A stretch of 64,000 bases of DNA from Desulfosoma sp. GTDB taxonomy: Bacteria; Desulfobacterota; Syntrophobacteria; Syntrophobacterales; DSM-9756. The DNA is taken from contig JBBFKY010000002.1 in assembly GCA_037481875.1 (NCBI GenBank), positions 103,164 to 167,163 of the forward strand, in the 5' to 3' direction. This document shows positions 18,541 through 27,755 of this stretch, piece after piece. A program made the position numbers and the translations under genes. The notes below the pieces were generated by a model. That model ran no database searches. It was given only the letters and a program-made list of their open reading frames with translations, and was not told where the DNA came from. Position 1 is the stretch's first letter; every line of letters begins with the position of its first letter.

Positions 18541-19730
18541 ATCCGAAAAGACTTGGTTACCTTTCCGGAGCTCCTCGAGTGTCCACACGGCCGGAAGCAG
18601 AAGCCGCTGGACCCAGGTCGCATATTTTGGGTTTTATCGGGGCATTTCGCAATCTGGGCTGGGAGGTGCGTCCGTTTATCGTTGGGGATCGCATGCCTGC
18701 GGCATGGGTAAACGCAGGCTCAGAACAGAAACTGCGCCGGGGTTTGGGGACTCGAATGGCCGCCGATCTGGTGCGGCTTGTCCTCGCTTATCGTTATCGC
18801 CGCACGGCATGGCAGGAAGTTGGACCGGTAGACTGGGTCTATGAGCGCTTTGGGATTTTTCAGTCTCTCGGGCGAGCCTTTCAGAAGCGTGGTATTCCGT
18901 GGATTTTGGAAACCAACGGGCCCTTTTTTTATGAAGCTAAAATGGAAAGGCGCAGCATCGCCCTGGGTCCCGTGGCGCGCCGATTAGAAATTCAAGCGTA
19001 CCGTGACTGCGATGTTCTCGTGTGCATTACGAGTCCCTTACGGGATATCATCATGAGAGAAGCCGGCATACCTGAAGAAAAGATTGTTATTGTGCCCAAC
19101 GGCGTCGACACCCATCGTTTTGATCCCGCCAAAGCCGACGGATCTCGCTATTTTGAAATGCCCACCTTGGGTTTTGTGGGAAGCCTCATCGCTTGGCAGG
19201 GGTTGGACCGCCTTATCATGGCTTTGGCTGAACTCAAGGAAGAAGGGATTCATTGGGCTCTGGTGGTCGCCGGAGACGGTCCGGAACGAAATTCTTGGGA
19301 AACCATGGCGCGAGATCGAGGGCTCAGCGATCGAGTCCTGTTTTTGGGGGGAGTTCCCTGGGACGACGTTCCCTTGGTGCTTGGGCGTGTCGACTTGGGG
19401 TATTCCGGGCAAGTTCCTTTAAAAATAGGCACCATGTACCATTCCCCCTTGAAGCTTTATGAATACCTGGCCATGGCCAAGCCCGTGGTGGCTGCGGCTT
19501 ATGAAGATGCACTTCGCGTTGTAGTCCCGGAAGAAACGGGATATCTTTTCGCTCCGGATTCCATGACCGACCTAAAGGACGTGCTCCGTCGTGCTTACCG
19601 GGATCGGGATCGCTGGTCAAGCATGGGAACTAAGGCCCGAGAGCATGCCTTGACCCGTCATGGATGGGAAGTGCGAGTTCGACATCTCATCACAGAAGTG
19701 CAACGCATCTTGTCTCGAAAAGGGTCTTGA
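18537..19730 (+). CDS. GT4-family glycosyltransferase
   Basis: The 397-residue GT-B protein overlaps the previous stop by four bases (ATGA). The C-terminal half shows LGFVGSLIAWQGLDRLI, AGDGPERN and SPLKLYEYLAMAKPVVAA, the usual GT4 donor-site and EX7E-like region. The N-terminal half is less conserved and includes LETNGPFFYEA. It probably assembles the repeat unit together with the gene upstream. The substrate cannot be predicted. Confidence 0.88.
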   Translation: MNPKRLGYLSGAPRVSTRPEAEAAGPRSHILGFIGAFRNLGWEVRPFIVGDRMPAAWVNAGSEQKLRRGLGTRMAADLVRLVLAYRYRRTAWQEVGPVDWVYERFGIFQSLGRAFQKRGIPWILETNGPFFYEAKMERRSIALGPVARRLEIQAYRDCDVLVCITSPLRDIIMREAGIPEEKIVIVPNGVDTHRFDPAKADGSRYFEMPTLGFVGSLIAWQGLDRLIMALAELKEEGIHWALVVAGDGPERNSWETMARDRGLSDRVLFLGGVPWDDVPLVLGRVDLGYSGQVPLKIGTMYHSPLKLYEYLAMAKPVVAAAYEDALRVVVPEETGYLFAPDSMTDLKDVLRRAYRDRDRWSSMGTKAREHALTRHGWEVRVRHLITEVQRILSRKGS

Positions 19731-20503
19731 TGGAAGCCGTTCAACTTTTAGGTGTCACGGTTCATGCACTCACTACTGAACAACTGACCGCAAGCGTCGT
19801 GGAAGCGGTGGAAAAAAAAGGCAAAGTGATTGTGGCCAATCACAACCTGCATAGTGTCTACTTGTACCATCACAATGCAACTTTTCGGGCCTTTTGCGAT
19901 GCCGCCCGTATCATTCATGTGGATGGCATGTCTCTTGTGTTGTTGGCCAAAATTTTAGGCGTTCCTTTGCGTACGGAACATCGCACCACTTATGTGGACT
20001 GGATTGTTCCCCTGATGCAAGCGATGGCCCATAGGGGTTACCGAGTCTTTCATCTGGGAGGACGTCCCGGTGTGGGAGAAAAAGCTGTGGAAGTCTTGCG
20101 GCGCGCGGCTCCGAAGCTGCAGATACAAACCCACCACGGCTACTTTGATACAAAAGGACCGGAAAATCGGGCTGTCCTTGCTACGATCGCCGAATTTCAT
20201 CCACATATTCTCATGGTCGGCATGGGTATGCCTCGCCAGGAAGCATGGATCCTTGATAATTTGGATGCCTTAAAAACCTCCGTGATTCTTAATTCGGGAG
20301 CCTGTTTTGACTTTGTGGCAGGCGTGGTGCCCATGCCGCCACGATGGATGGGCCGTTTGGGATTGGAATGGCTTTATCGGCTTATGAGTGAGCCGAAACG
20401 TTTGTGGAAACGATATCTGGTGGAACCCTTTTACCTGACCGGGCTTGTGGCTTCGGAATTCATCACCCGTCGTCTCGCACCGCGAACCAAGAATCGAGGA
20501 TGA
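19730..20503 (+). CDS. WecG/TagA/CpsF-family glycosyltransferase (GT26)
   Basis: A 257-residue protein with the GT26 pattern: VANHNLHSVYLYHHN near the start, HVDGMSLVLLAKILG, FHLGGRPGVGEKA and MVGMGMPRQEAWI. The family includes UDP-ManNAc(A) and related transferases acting on polyprenyl-linked acceptors, usually adding the second sugar. The ATG at 19730 shares one base with the previous stop; an upstream in-frame ATG at 19664 lies within the preceding gene and is not favoured. Its acceptor is probably the product of the adjacent glycosylphosphotransferase. Confidence 0.9.
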   Translation: MEAVQLLGVTVHALTTEQLTASVVEAVEKKGKVIVANHNLHSVYLYHHNATFRAFCDAARIIHVDGMSLVLLAKILGVPLRTEHRTTYVDWIVPLMQAMAHRGYRVFHLGGRPGVGEKAVEVLRRAAPKLQIQTHHGYFDTKGPENRAVLATIAEFHPHILMVGMGMPRQEAWILDNLDALKTSVILNSGACFDFVAGVVPMPPRWMGRLGLEWLYRLMSEPKRLWKRYLVEPFYLTGLVASEFITRRLAPRTKNRG

Positions 20504-20509
20504 ACCCCT

Positions 20510-21901
20510 ATGAGTGAAGGACGTCTTCGCTCTTACGAACCGCTGCTTATTTCCACACACCGAGTGCTGGACCCTCTGGTGGCCGCCTTGGTGTTTCTCG
20601 CCGTCAGTGTCTATTTTCACAGCTACCATGAACCTTTATATCCGGCAACGGCCACCGTTATTTTTCTTCAAGGTCTCGGGATATTTCATCTTGCCGGAAT
20701 TTATCGCTCTTGGCGGGGCACTCCTTTACGTCAGGAACTGTACCGAGTGCTTCTTGGCTGTCTTATTCTCTTCGGCACTTCTCTCATATTGGCCTATGCC
20801 GTCAAGATGAACGCCATTTATGCAAGGGAAGTGGTTTTGTCGTGGATGGTGATCTTGCCGATCCTTTTATGTTCCGAAAGACTGGTGCTACGCACCATTG
20901 TGCGAAGGTTGCGTGCCAAAGGCTGGAACATCCGCCAGGGTGTGGTCGCCGGTCGAGGGCATCTGGCTGAGCACCTTATTGCCTGTTTCAAGGAAAACCC
21001 TTGGATCGGAGTCAAGATCACGGGATTCTTTGACGACAAAAGCGACGAGCCTCTGGACAGCCTGCCCTACTTGGGACCGCTGAAGGATCTTCCTCAGTAC
21101 GTCAAGGAAAAGAACATTCACCACGTTTATTTGGCCCTTCCCACCAAAGCCTATGAAAAAACGGAATGGCTGGTGAGGGAACTGGCGGACACGACGGCGT
21201 CTGTCTTCGTGGTTCCTGACGTTTTTCTCTTGGATGTGTTCCTCGGCGGCCACATGATCCGTCTGGACAACATGGCTTTTGTGGGACTCTGGGATTCTCC
21301 CCACATGGGCGTGAACAATCTCCTCAAACGCACCGAAGACCTGGTTCTGGGGAGCCTGGCGCTTCTCCTCGCTGCTCCTGTCATGGCCGTGATTGCCGTT
21401 CTTGTAAAACTGACGTCTCCTGGACCGATTCTCTTCAAACAATGGCGGTACGGCTTGGATGGGCAACCCATCAAGGTTTACAAGTTTCGCACCATGACGG
21501 TGTGTGAAGATGGGTATACGTTCAAACAAGCGACTAAGGGTGATCCTCGTGTGACCCCTCTTGGAAGCTTTCTGAGAAAGTCATCTCTCGACGAGCTTCC
21601 TCAACTTATCAATGTTCTTCAGGGGCGCTTGTCTCTTGTGGGACCTCGACCACACCCCGTAGCTTTAAATGAAGAATTTCGAAAAAAAGTTTTCGGCTAC
21701 ATGCTTCGCCACAAGGTGAGGCCCGGTATTACAGGGTTGGCCCAGATCAAGGGGTGGCGAGGAGAAACGGACACGCTGGAAAAGATGCAAAAAAGAGTGG
21801 AATTCGATCTGGAATACCTAAGGTCCTGGTCCTTGTGGCTTGATATCAAAATTCTCTTTTTGACCATTTTTCAAGTGTGGAAAAGCGAAAACGCCTATTG
21901 A
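20510..21901 (+). CDS. Undecaprenyl-phosphate glycosylphosphotransferase (WcaJ/WbaP type), initiating enzyme
   Basis: The 463-residue protein has four N-terminal hydrophobic segments, a CoA_binding_3-like central domain (VVAGRGHLAEHLIA), and the C-terminal bacterial sugar-transferase domain. That domain carries PGPILFKQWRYG, YKFRTM, SSLDELPQLINVLQGRLSLVGPRP and HKVRPGITGLAQI. This architecture starts repeat-unit synthesis by moving a sugar-1-phosphate onto undecaprenyl phosphate at the cytoplasmic membrane face. It is the last gene of the operon, six bases after the GT26 gene. Whether glucose-1-P or galactose-1-P is used cannot be told. Confidence 0.93.
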   Translation: MSEGRLRSYEPLLISTHRVLDPLVAALVFLAVSVYFHSYHEPLYPATATVIFLQGLGIFHLAGIYRSWRGTPLRQELYRVLLGCLILFGTSLILAYAVKMNAIYAREVVLSWMVILPILLCSERLVLRTIVRRLRAKGWNIRQGVVAGRGHLAEHLIACFKENPWIGVKITGFFDDKSDEPLDSLPYLGPLKDLPQYVKEKNIHHVYLALPTKAYEKTEWLVRELADTTASVFVVPDVFLLDVFLGGHMIRLDNMAFVGLWDSPHMGVNNLLKRTEDLVLGSLALLLAAPVMAVIAVLVKLTSPGPILFKQWRYGLDGQPIKVYKFRTMTVCEDGYTFKQATKGDPRVTPLGSFLRKSSLDELPQLINVLQGRLSLVGPRPHPVALNEEFRKKVFGYMLRHKVRPGITGLAQIKGWRGETDTLEKMQKRVEFDLEYLRSWSLWLDIKILFLTIFQVWKSENAY

Positions 21902-22075
21902 ACCCATAGAGGATTTTGTTTAAGGGAAGGCCCCCTTCAGGCAGGTCCATCGAGTAGGTCACGCAAGAACCTCTATCGCCGGCATCTGCTGAACGCACGG
22001 CATCCGTGTGGTTGTAGCCACAGGACCATCCCCTTTTTCATAGCCCCTAACAGCCGCGCCGAAGGCAGACATTTT

Positions 22076-22240
22076 CATGAAGGGGCGCACCGGCGTGGGC
22101 GTTCTAAAAACCTGCCCCGACGGCGGGTTCTGGGGCGGACATATGGGGCCGCCCTTGCAACGCTTTGGTTGCGAACCGAACAAGGATCCACCGTGACTCG
22201 GCGTTCATTTCGGGTCGGACATATGGGGCCTCCCCTACAG
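22076..22240. repeat. Cluster of short GTAGGGGCG-type palindromes
   Basis: Three related units lie in the 391-base gap after the exopolysaccharide operon. AAGGGGCGCACCGGCGTG is at 22080. GGGGCGGACATATGGGGCC plus GCCC is at 22132. GTCGGACATATGGGGCCTCCCCTAC is at about 22214, in opposite orientation to the first. I see no gene or convincing terminator in 21902-22292. Confidence 0.5.
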
Positions 22241-22292
22241 AATGAAGGTGAAAGAACGGGTCTGCCTCTCCAAAATGTCTGGGATCTAGTGT

Positions 22293-22940
22293 TTATGCCC
22301 GCGTAGGTTTGAAGCATGGCAAGGTAGGGGTTTTACTGATGGCTTTTTTCTTGATGCGCAGAAGTCCTGGGCTCTTGTGAAAGTACATGTGCGGAGAATC
22401 CACACCAAGAGATCGAAAAAGACTTTCGATGGTATCAAAAAGCACGAGGCGGTCCGGATAAGTAAAAGTCTTTTCGGCGGTTCGTAGTTCTTGCCAAAGT
22501 TCGGCGGCTTCGGGCCGGGCTGAAAAGACCAAATCTTTGACTTCTTCACAATAAAACATGGCGCATGAGATAGGAGGCAGTTTCCACACACAACCCTCGG
22601 GCCCCAAATACACGCAGCGGTCGGAGCGGTAAGGCCTAAGGAGAGCTTCAAAAAGCTGCTCCCTTTCGTGGGCTTTTGAAAGAATATAAGTGATCACCTG
22701 GTCTGCAAAAAAGGTAAAAATACTTTCAAAACCGCAGCAAGCGCTTCGATGTGTTTCAAAGCAAAGGGACACGCAAGAACGCTCAAAAAACCTTTCATGA
22801 AAGACGCGCAGTTTTCGTCGAAAAACGAGATAAGGCTCTAGGTCCGAGCGCAGTGCAGCCACTCGATCTTCCGATAAGGCATGCATGGTCGCCTCAATGG
22901 CCTTGAAGCTTTTCCACTGGTCCCGGTTGTATTCGCTCAT
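22293..22940 (-). CDS. Conserved cysteine-cluster protein of unknown function
   Basis: A 215-residue soluble protein. Cysteines are grouped as ACCGFE near residue 68 and in CVYLGPEGCVWKLPPISCAMFYC near 110-131. The latter spacing resembles the zinc/iron-chelating (YkgJ-type) cluster proteins, and the whole is like uncharacterised proteins I associate with Desulfobacterota. It could bind an Fe-S cluster or metal, but no enzyme motif is visible. It is a single gene, divergent from cutA. Confidence 0.7.
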   Translation of the reverse strand: MSEYNRDQWKSFKAIEATMHALSEDRVAALRSDLEPYLVFRRKLRVFHERFFERSCVSLCFETHRSACCGFESIFTFFADQVITYILSKAHEREQLFEALLRPYRSDRCVYLGPEGCVWKLPPISCAMFYCEEVKDLVFSARPEAAELWQELRTAEKTFTYPDRLVLFDTIESLFRSLGVDSPHMYFHKSPGLLRIKKKAISKTPTLPCFKPTRA

Positions 22941-23013
22941 GAAGCACGCTATGGTTTAAAAACATGTTTTACGCCCATGTCACCACACACGCACCTGGAA
23001 AGAAGGAGGGCAC

Positions 23014-23349
23014 ATGATGGCGTCTGATGTTTGGATCAGCTTTATTACCGTGAGCCAAGCCGATGAAGCCTATTCCATAGCCAAAACCGTGGTTGAAGAA
23101 GGACTGGCCGCCTGCGTGAACATCATTCCTGCCATCCGTTCCATTTATCTGTGGAAAGGCGAAATTTGCGACGACCCTGAATACCTTCTCATAGCCAAAA
23201 CCACACGTGACGTTTTCCCGCTCTTAAAAGCCCGTGTCAAGGCCTTACATAGCTATGAAGTTCCAGAAATCATCGCGGTACCGGTGCAAGACGGCCATGA
23301 ACCGTATTTGGCATGGGTGGCGGAATGCACCGGGAAAAAATGCTCATAA
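23014..23349 (+). CDS. cutA: CutA1 divalent-cation tolerance protein
   Basis: The 111-residue protein has the family's full length and motifs: FITVSQADEAYSIAKTVVEEGLA near the start, ACVNIIP, YLWKGEI, and the C-terminal YEVPEIIAVPV and YLAWV. CutA1 is a very stable cytoplasmic trimer with a ferredoxin-like fold, and its link to copper tolerance is indirect. GGAGG precedes the tandem ATGs at 23014/23017; either may be used. Confidence 0.95.
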   Translation: MMASDVWISFITVSQADEAYSIAKTVVEEGLAACVNIIPAIRSIYLWKGEICDDPEYLLIAKTTRDVFPLLKARVKALHSYEVPEIIAVPVQDGHEPYLAWVAECTGKKCS

Positions 23350-23473
23350 CAGAATGGGCAAAGGCTCCGGGCTTGCTCCATCTGGATCTTGAATGCCACG
23401 CAGCCCGACAAATCCTACAAGTTGCCTGAAGAGGGGATTGATTAAATCAGCCGCCGACTTCTTGGTCCTTCGA

Positions 23474-23630
23474 GCGTTTCCGAGAACTTGAAATACCGAG
23501 GTCTTTGTTGCCGTTTCAAGGTAGGGGCGAGGCGGCGCCTCGCCCTTTTAAGCTTGAAACCGAATTTTTTGTTGCAGGCGAAAACCTTTGGGCCGCTTTT
23601 AATGCAGGCAGCATGCCCGCCTTTCCAAGC
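23474..23630 (-). repeat. Long palindromic (MITE-like) intergenic repeat, one end missing
   Basis: Read on minus, it ends in AAGTTCTCGGAAACGCTC, matching the copy at 30796-30965 (AGTTCTCGGAAACACTC). The internal palindrome GGGCGAGGC / GCCTCGCCC is at 23525-23545. The segment near 23590-23620 matches the GCGGGC/GCCCGCA stem of the other copies. The opposite TCCGAGAAC end was not found, so this copy looks truncated. It fills the gap between cutA and the next gene. Confidence 0.6.
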
Positions 23631-23668
23631 GAGGTGTGGTGTTGCACAAGCCACGAACGAAAGAATGA

Positions 23669-24301
23669 TTAGGCGGGGGACACCTCTTGAAAACCTTCTT
23701 TGGAAAGAACGGCGAAGCGATACGGCGGCCCCACTTCCTCTTTATACCAGCTGAGGGATTCCATGGCCGAACGTACTTCCTTGAGCACCTCCTGCACCGC
23801 AGCACCTCTTTGCGCCATTTGGCTCAGTCGATATTCCAAAGCCATACGTCGAGGCACCGTAAAAGCATGGCGAATTTCCTCACCGTCCAACTGGGGCTGC
23901 TTTTTTTTAGTCCAGACAAGATAAAGCTTGAAAGGATTTTCTGAATCCTGCGCAGAGATGCCCGCTAGGATGAAATGCACCTGATGGATGGGATCCACTG
24001 GAACCACGCGGCACATTTTGCGCAGAAATTCGTTGTACTGGGAGGCAAGAAAAGACAAGGCCGCCGGGTAAATGTCGGAGATGTCCTGAAGTTTTTCCTC
24101 CATGACAAAGCGGCTTAACAACCGAGCCATCTCGGCTCCTTCCGGCGCTCCGCCGGCCGCCACAGCGGCTCGAGTTCCCAGGGGATGGAGCCATTCCACC
24201 GTGCTGTGGACCACATTTCCTTGGGCATCCACATCCACCGCTTTGGCGTCAACGCCCAGGATAATTCCTTCCCGAGTGACACAGGCGATAATCTGGGACA
24301 T
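23669..24301 (-). CDS. Proteasome-like Ntn-hydrolase-fold protein
   Basis: A 210-residue protein beginning MSQIIACVTREGIILGVDAKAV, which parallels the first two strands of proteasome beta/HslV subunits (VGIxxKDGVVLAADxRAT). It is followed by AVAAGGAPEGAEMARLLSRF, as in that fold. The usual N-terminal Thr/Ser/Cys nucleophile is not at the proteasome position. A short propeptide ending before Cys7 (ACV) would be the nearest possibility. The start at 24301 has AGGAGG six bases upstream. It is divergent from the hybrid kinase gene. Hydrolase activity is unproven. Confidence 0.6.
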   Translation of the reverse strand: MSQIIACVTREGIILGVDAKAVDVDAQGNVVHSTVEWLHPLGTRAAVAAGGAPEGAEMARLLSRFVMEEKLQDISDIYPAALSFLASQYNEFLRKMCRVVPVDPIHQVHFILAGISAQDSENPFKLYLVWTKKKQPQLDGEEIRHAFTVPRRMALEYRLSQMAQRGAAVQEVLKEVRSAMESLSWYKEEVGPPYRFAVLSKEGFQEVSPA

Positions 24302-24421
24302 ACCGTTCCTCCTTGTGCCATTGAGCATAAAATTGTTGCAATCCCTCATAAATCTAGGTTATCAGGAAAAGCACCGGAAAAACCTGCGCATCTCAGTGCC
24401 AGTTTAAGCAGGAGCCATGAA

Positions 24422-27328
24422 ATGATCAAGAAGTGGTGTCCCTGCACTTTCCTTTTGTTCTTGCTCTTTATGGTCTTTACGACAGTAGCGCACAGCCGAA
24501 CGGTTCGGGTCTGTTTCTACGAAGGGTTTCCCCTCTCTTTCCGCGATGAGGCTGGTCGGGCTTCAGGTCTTTTCAGTGAGCTTCTGAACGAAATTGCTCG
24601 AAGAGAACAATGGTCCTTGCAGTATCGTTACGAGGTCTGGGAAAATTGTTTGAGAGCCCTTAAAGATGGCGTCGTGGATGTGGTGCCTGCCATTGCGGAA
24701 AGCCCGGAGCGGGCCCACTTCTTCCGGTTCAGTCGTGAAACTGTGTTGGTCAACTGGGGTGTGTTGATTACCGCCAAGGGCCGATCCATCGAGAGCATTA
24801 CGGAGCTTCAAGGAAAAAAAATCGCCGTTCTCAGTGAGGATGTTTACGTACCACCATTGTTGGAATTGCTCGATCGTTTTCAAATTGAAGTCGAGCTAAT
24901 AAAAACATCCTCATACGACGCGGTTGTGGCCATGGTGGAAAGCGGCCAGGCGGACATGGGGCTTACCAACCGAATTTATGCGACTTTTTCCACAGCAGGC
25001 CGCAATGTTCAGAGCACTCCGGTGGTGGTGCACCCTGTCGAGATCAAATTTGCCGGCTCGATGAACGACTCCTTCGATCTTCTTGACAGCGTCGATCGAC
25101 ATATTCGCGAATGGAAAGCAGATGCCGATTCTTTTCTCTATCGAGCTCTATCCCACTGGTTGCAAACCCCTAAGGAAGCCTCGCGCGCAGGAGTCCCGCA
25201 GGCATATCTCTACACGGCCTTGGCAGGAGTTCTGATCTTGGCGACTCTGGCCTTTGTGCTCCGGGCTCGGCTTCGCCGAAAGCTGCACGATATAAAGGAG
25301 GTTACCGGTTGTCTTGAGGACGTGGCCGCGCAACATCGAGCCATGCAGGCTGCCTTGGCCGAGGCAGAAAATTGGTACCGAGCGGTTTTTGACAAAGCGG
25401 ACGATGCCCTGATGATTCTCGATGAAAAAGGGACTATTCTGGAATGCAATGCCTCCGCATGTCGCCTCTTCCAAGCCACGAAGGAACAGCTCATTGGTAA
25501 AACACCCATGGATCTCTCCTCGAAAATTCAACCGGACGGTAGCCTATCCCATAAGAAAGGGACTGATTTGTTGCAATCTACCTTGGCGGGGTGTCCGCAA
25601 AGGTTTGAATGGCTACATGAGACCCTAAACGGTGGCCTTATCAACGCCGAAGTTCAATTGAGTCTTGTGTTTCAATCCGGAGAGGCGCGTATTCTGGCCT
25701 GCGTAAGAGATGTGACGCAAAAAAAGGCCTTAGAGCTGGAACAAGAAAAACAGCGAGAATACTTGCAAACGGTTCTTGATGGAATTCCGATCGGCCTTTT
25801 TGTGATCGATCTTCAGGGAAGAGTGGTTTTTTGGAACAAGGTGTGTGAGACGATGACCGGAATGTCTCAACGGGAGGTCTTAGCAAGGCCTTTAAATCTG
25901 GAGCCGATTTTGGAAAGGAAAAATCTGCCTATTCCCGCGCTACTTCTCCTGGAAATGACGCCGCAGGAGCTTATTCAAAAACATCCCAAATGGAAAGCAC
26001 AGCCGTTGCCTTTTCATTCGGAAGGGCTGCAGTTGACCGGGAAAATCGTCTTTCGTGGCCAAGAAAGGTATACGAGTATCGTGGCTGCAAGGCTTAGAGA
26101 TCGGCAGGGGAAACTACTGGGAGTGGTGCAATGCGCAAGGGATATCACTCAGGAAATCCAAATGCAAAAACAGCTGTTACATTCCCAAAAAATGGATGCC
26201 GTGGGAAAGTTGTCTGCAGGCATTGCTCATGATTTTAATAATATCCTTACGATCATTCTCGGCTGCTGTGATCTCATGAGAAAAAAATCCGATCTGAACG
26301 GTGCTATCAAAAAGCGTGTGGATGAAATCGAAAAGGCTGCCGAACGGGGTTCCAGCCTAACCAGACAGTTGCTGGCATTTAGCCGAAAGCAGGTCATGCG
26401 TGCCGCGCCTCTTGACCTGAATCTGCTCGTCAAGGGCTTCAGCCCTATACTTCGCCGTGCCGTGGGAGAAGACATCGAGATCACCCTACAGCTTAGCCCG
26501 GATCTGTGGGCAGTCATGGCGGATCCTATGTTTATCGAGCAAATCCTTCTGAACCTGGTCATTAATGCTCGAGACGCCATGAAGGGAGGGGGCCGCATCA
26601 CGGTGGAGACTCGCAATGAGGCTATTGTGGAACCGAGAAATGCCGGGCTTTTTGTCATGCAACCCGGTGAGTATGTGTGTCTTCAGGTGCATGATACCGG
26701 GCACGGAATTGACCCGGAAATTCAACATAGAATTTTTGAACCTTTCTTTACCACAAAACCCGAGGGACGAGGCAGCGGCCTTGGTCTGGCTACTGTCTAC
26801 GGCATCGTCAAACAGCTTGGAGGCTATATTCTGGTGCAAAGTTCCAAGGGCCAAGGAGCGACGTTTCAAATCTTGCTCCCTCGAACCACACTCCAAGCCG
26901 ACAACTTCTTCATAGCAAGGCAGGAACGCCTTCAGGATTGGAGGGGTTCGGAGACCATCCTTGTGGTGGAGGATGAAGAGCCACTTCGGGCCATGATTGA
27001 AGAGGTTTTGCGCGACAGAGGCTATGATGTGGTAACGGCGTCTTCGGGTAGGGACGCATTAAAAATTTTGGAAAGAGCACCCAAAGTGGATCTTGTGGTG
27101 ACCGATGTCGTCATGCCGGAAATGAACGGGGTGAAACTAAGCCGTTGGCTTGCTGAATTCATGCCATCTGTCCCGATTCTTTTCATTTCCGGTTATACAG
27201 ATGATCAACTGGCCCATCGAGGGATTCTTTTGCCTGATGTGCATTTCCTGCCTAAGCCCTTTAGTTCAGAAAAACTTCTTCACATGGTTCAACTGGTTCT
27301 CAACCAAAAAAGAAATCGATCAGAATGA
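24422..27328 (+). CDS. Hybrid sensor histidine kinase with periplasmic solute-binding-type sensor
   Basis: Domains in order of the 968 residues: signal or first membrane helix (LLFLLFMVFTTVAHS); SBP_bac_3-like periplasmic domain (about 30-250); membrane helix (YLYTALAGVLILATLAFVL) near 262-280; two PAS domains (about 315-430 and 445-565); HisKA with GIAHDFNNILTI (phospho-His near 605); HATPase with NLVINARDA and GSGLGLATVYG; and a receiver domain with DVVMPEMNG near 895. It likely senses a small molecule such as an amino acid. No separate regulator or HPt gene is adjacent, so its partner is elsewhere. The ATG at 24422 follows AGGAG; upstream in-frame codons overlap the divergent gene. Confidence 0.9.
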   Translation: MIKKWCPCTFLLFLLFMVFTTVAHSRTVRVCFYEGFPLSFRDEAGRASGLFSELLNEIARREQWSLQYRYEVWENCLRALKDGVVDVVPAIAESPERAHFFRFSRETVLVNWGVLITAKGRSIESITELQGKKIAVLSEDVYVPPLLELLDRFQIEVELIKTSSYDAVVAMVESGQADMGLTNRIYATFSTAGRNVQSTPVVVHPVEIKFAGSMNDSFDLLDSVDRHIREWKADADSFLYRALSHWLQTPKEASRAGVPQAYLYTALAGVLILATLAFVLRARLRRKLHDIKEVTGCLEDVAAQHRAMQAALAEAENWYRAVFDKADDALMILDEKGTILECNASACRLFQATKEQLIGKTPMDLSSKIQPDGSLSHKKGTDLLQSTLAGCPQRFEWLHETLNGGLINAEVQLSLVFQSGEARILACVRDVTQKKALELEQEKQREYLQTVLDGIPIGLFVIDLQGRVVFWNKVCETMTGMSQREVLARPLNLEPILERKNLPIPALLLLEMTPQELIQKHPKWKAQPLPFHSEGLQLTGKIVFRGQERYTSIVAARLRDRQGKLLGVVQCARDITQEIQMQKQLLHSQKMDAVGKLSAGIAHDFNNILTIILGCCDLMRKKSDLNGAIKKRVDEIEKAAERGSSLTRQLLAFSRKQVMRAAPLDLNLLVKGFSPILRRAVGEDIEITLQLSPDLWAVMADPMFIEQILLNLVINARDAMKGGGRITVETRNEAIVEPRNAGLFVMQPGEYVCLQVHDTGHGIDPEIQHRIFEPFFTTKPEGRGSGLGLATVYGIVKQLGGYILVQSSKGQGATFQILLPRTTLQADNFFIARQERLQDWRGSETILVVEDEEPLRAMIEEVLRDRGYDVVTASSGRDALKILERAPKVDLVVTDVVMPEMNGVKLSRWLAEFMPSVPILFISGYTDDQLAHRGILLPDVHFLPKPFSSEKLLHMVQLVLNQKRNRSE

Positions 27329-27346
27329 GGGCTGGTAACAAAAAAG

Positions 27347-27372
27347 AAGCCGAAGGCTTTTCCTTCGGCTTT
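27347..27372 (-). terminator. Terminator of tRNA-Pro (possibly bidirectional)
   Basis: AAAGCCGAAGG / CCTTCGGCTT with a 5-base loop. Read on minus it is followed by CTTTTTTG, a good T-tract, so it ends the tRNA transcript. The hybrid kinase gene stops 18 bases away on the plus strand, where the same stem could also act. Confidence 0.8.
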
Positions 27373-27383
27373 GCACCCTGATA

Positions 27384-27460
27384 TGGTCGGGACGACTGGA
27401 TTTGAACCAGCGACCTCTGCGTCCCGAACGCAGCGCTCTCCCAAACTGAGCCACGTCCCG
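27384..27460 (-). tRNA. tRNA-Pro (anticodon CGG)
   Basis: A 77-base cloverleaf with acceptor stem CGGGACG / CGTCCCG, D-arm TGGCTCAGTTTGGGAGAGC, anticodon stem-loop CTGCG-TTCGGGA-CGCAG giving CGG, T-arm GGTTCAAATCC, discriminator A and encoded CCA. It reads CCG codons. Confidence 0.97.
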
Positions 27461-27469
27461 CCGGAGGTT

Positions 27470-27498
27470 CTTTTAGCAAAACCCCGCCCTTCTGTCCA
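27470..27498 (-). promoter_or_regulatory. Candidate promoter of tRNA-Pro
   Basis: On minus, TGGACA (27498-27493) and TAAAAG (27475-27470) are separated by 17 bases. This places the start within a few bases of the tRNA 5' end at 27460. Confidence 0.5.
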
Positions 27499-27599
27499 GC
27501 CTTTTCCAGGATTCGGGCGGAGGACAAGAAAGTCTTGGAGCGAAAGATCTTGGAGCGGGTACATGGCGTCGCCTCTAGGACTCTCTGATTGTACAAAGG

Positions 27600-27755
27600 A
27601 GATGCCTTGTTCGGGCGTACGGCCCGCACAATAAACGGGCCCAAGGGTCTTTGTTTTAGGGAATGCCCCGGTTTCGGGTTTGGAGAGGCAAGGCGCCGCC
27701 TCACCCCAAGTTTCGAATGGCATTTGATGCAATGGTCTTTATCGTTCTTGGACAG
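27600..27755 (+). repeat. Long palindromic (MITE-like) intergenic repeat
   Basis: It contains the GTACGGCCCGCACAATAAACG segment (matching GTCCCGCCCGCATAAACG at 44916), the palindrome GAGGCAAGGCGCCGCCTC at 27684-27702, GATGCAATGGTC, and the right end GTTCTTGGACAG at 27744. The left TCCGAGAAC end is not clear. No gene is seen in the gap between tRNA-Pro and uvrC. Confidence 0.6.
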
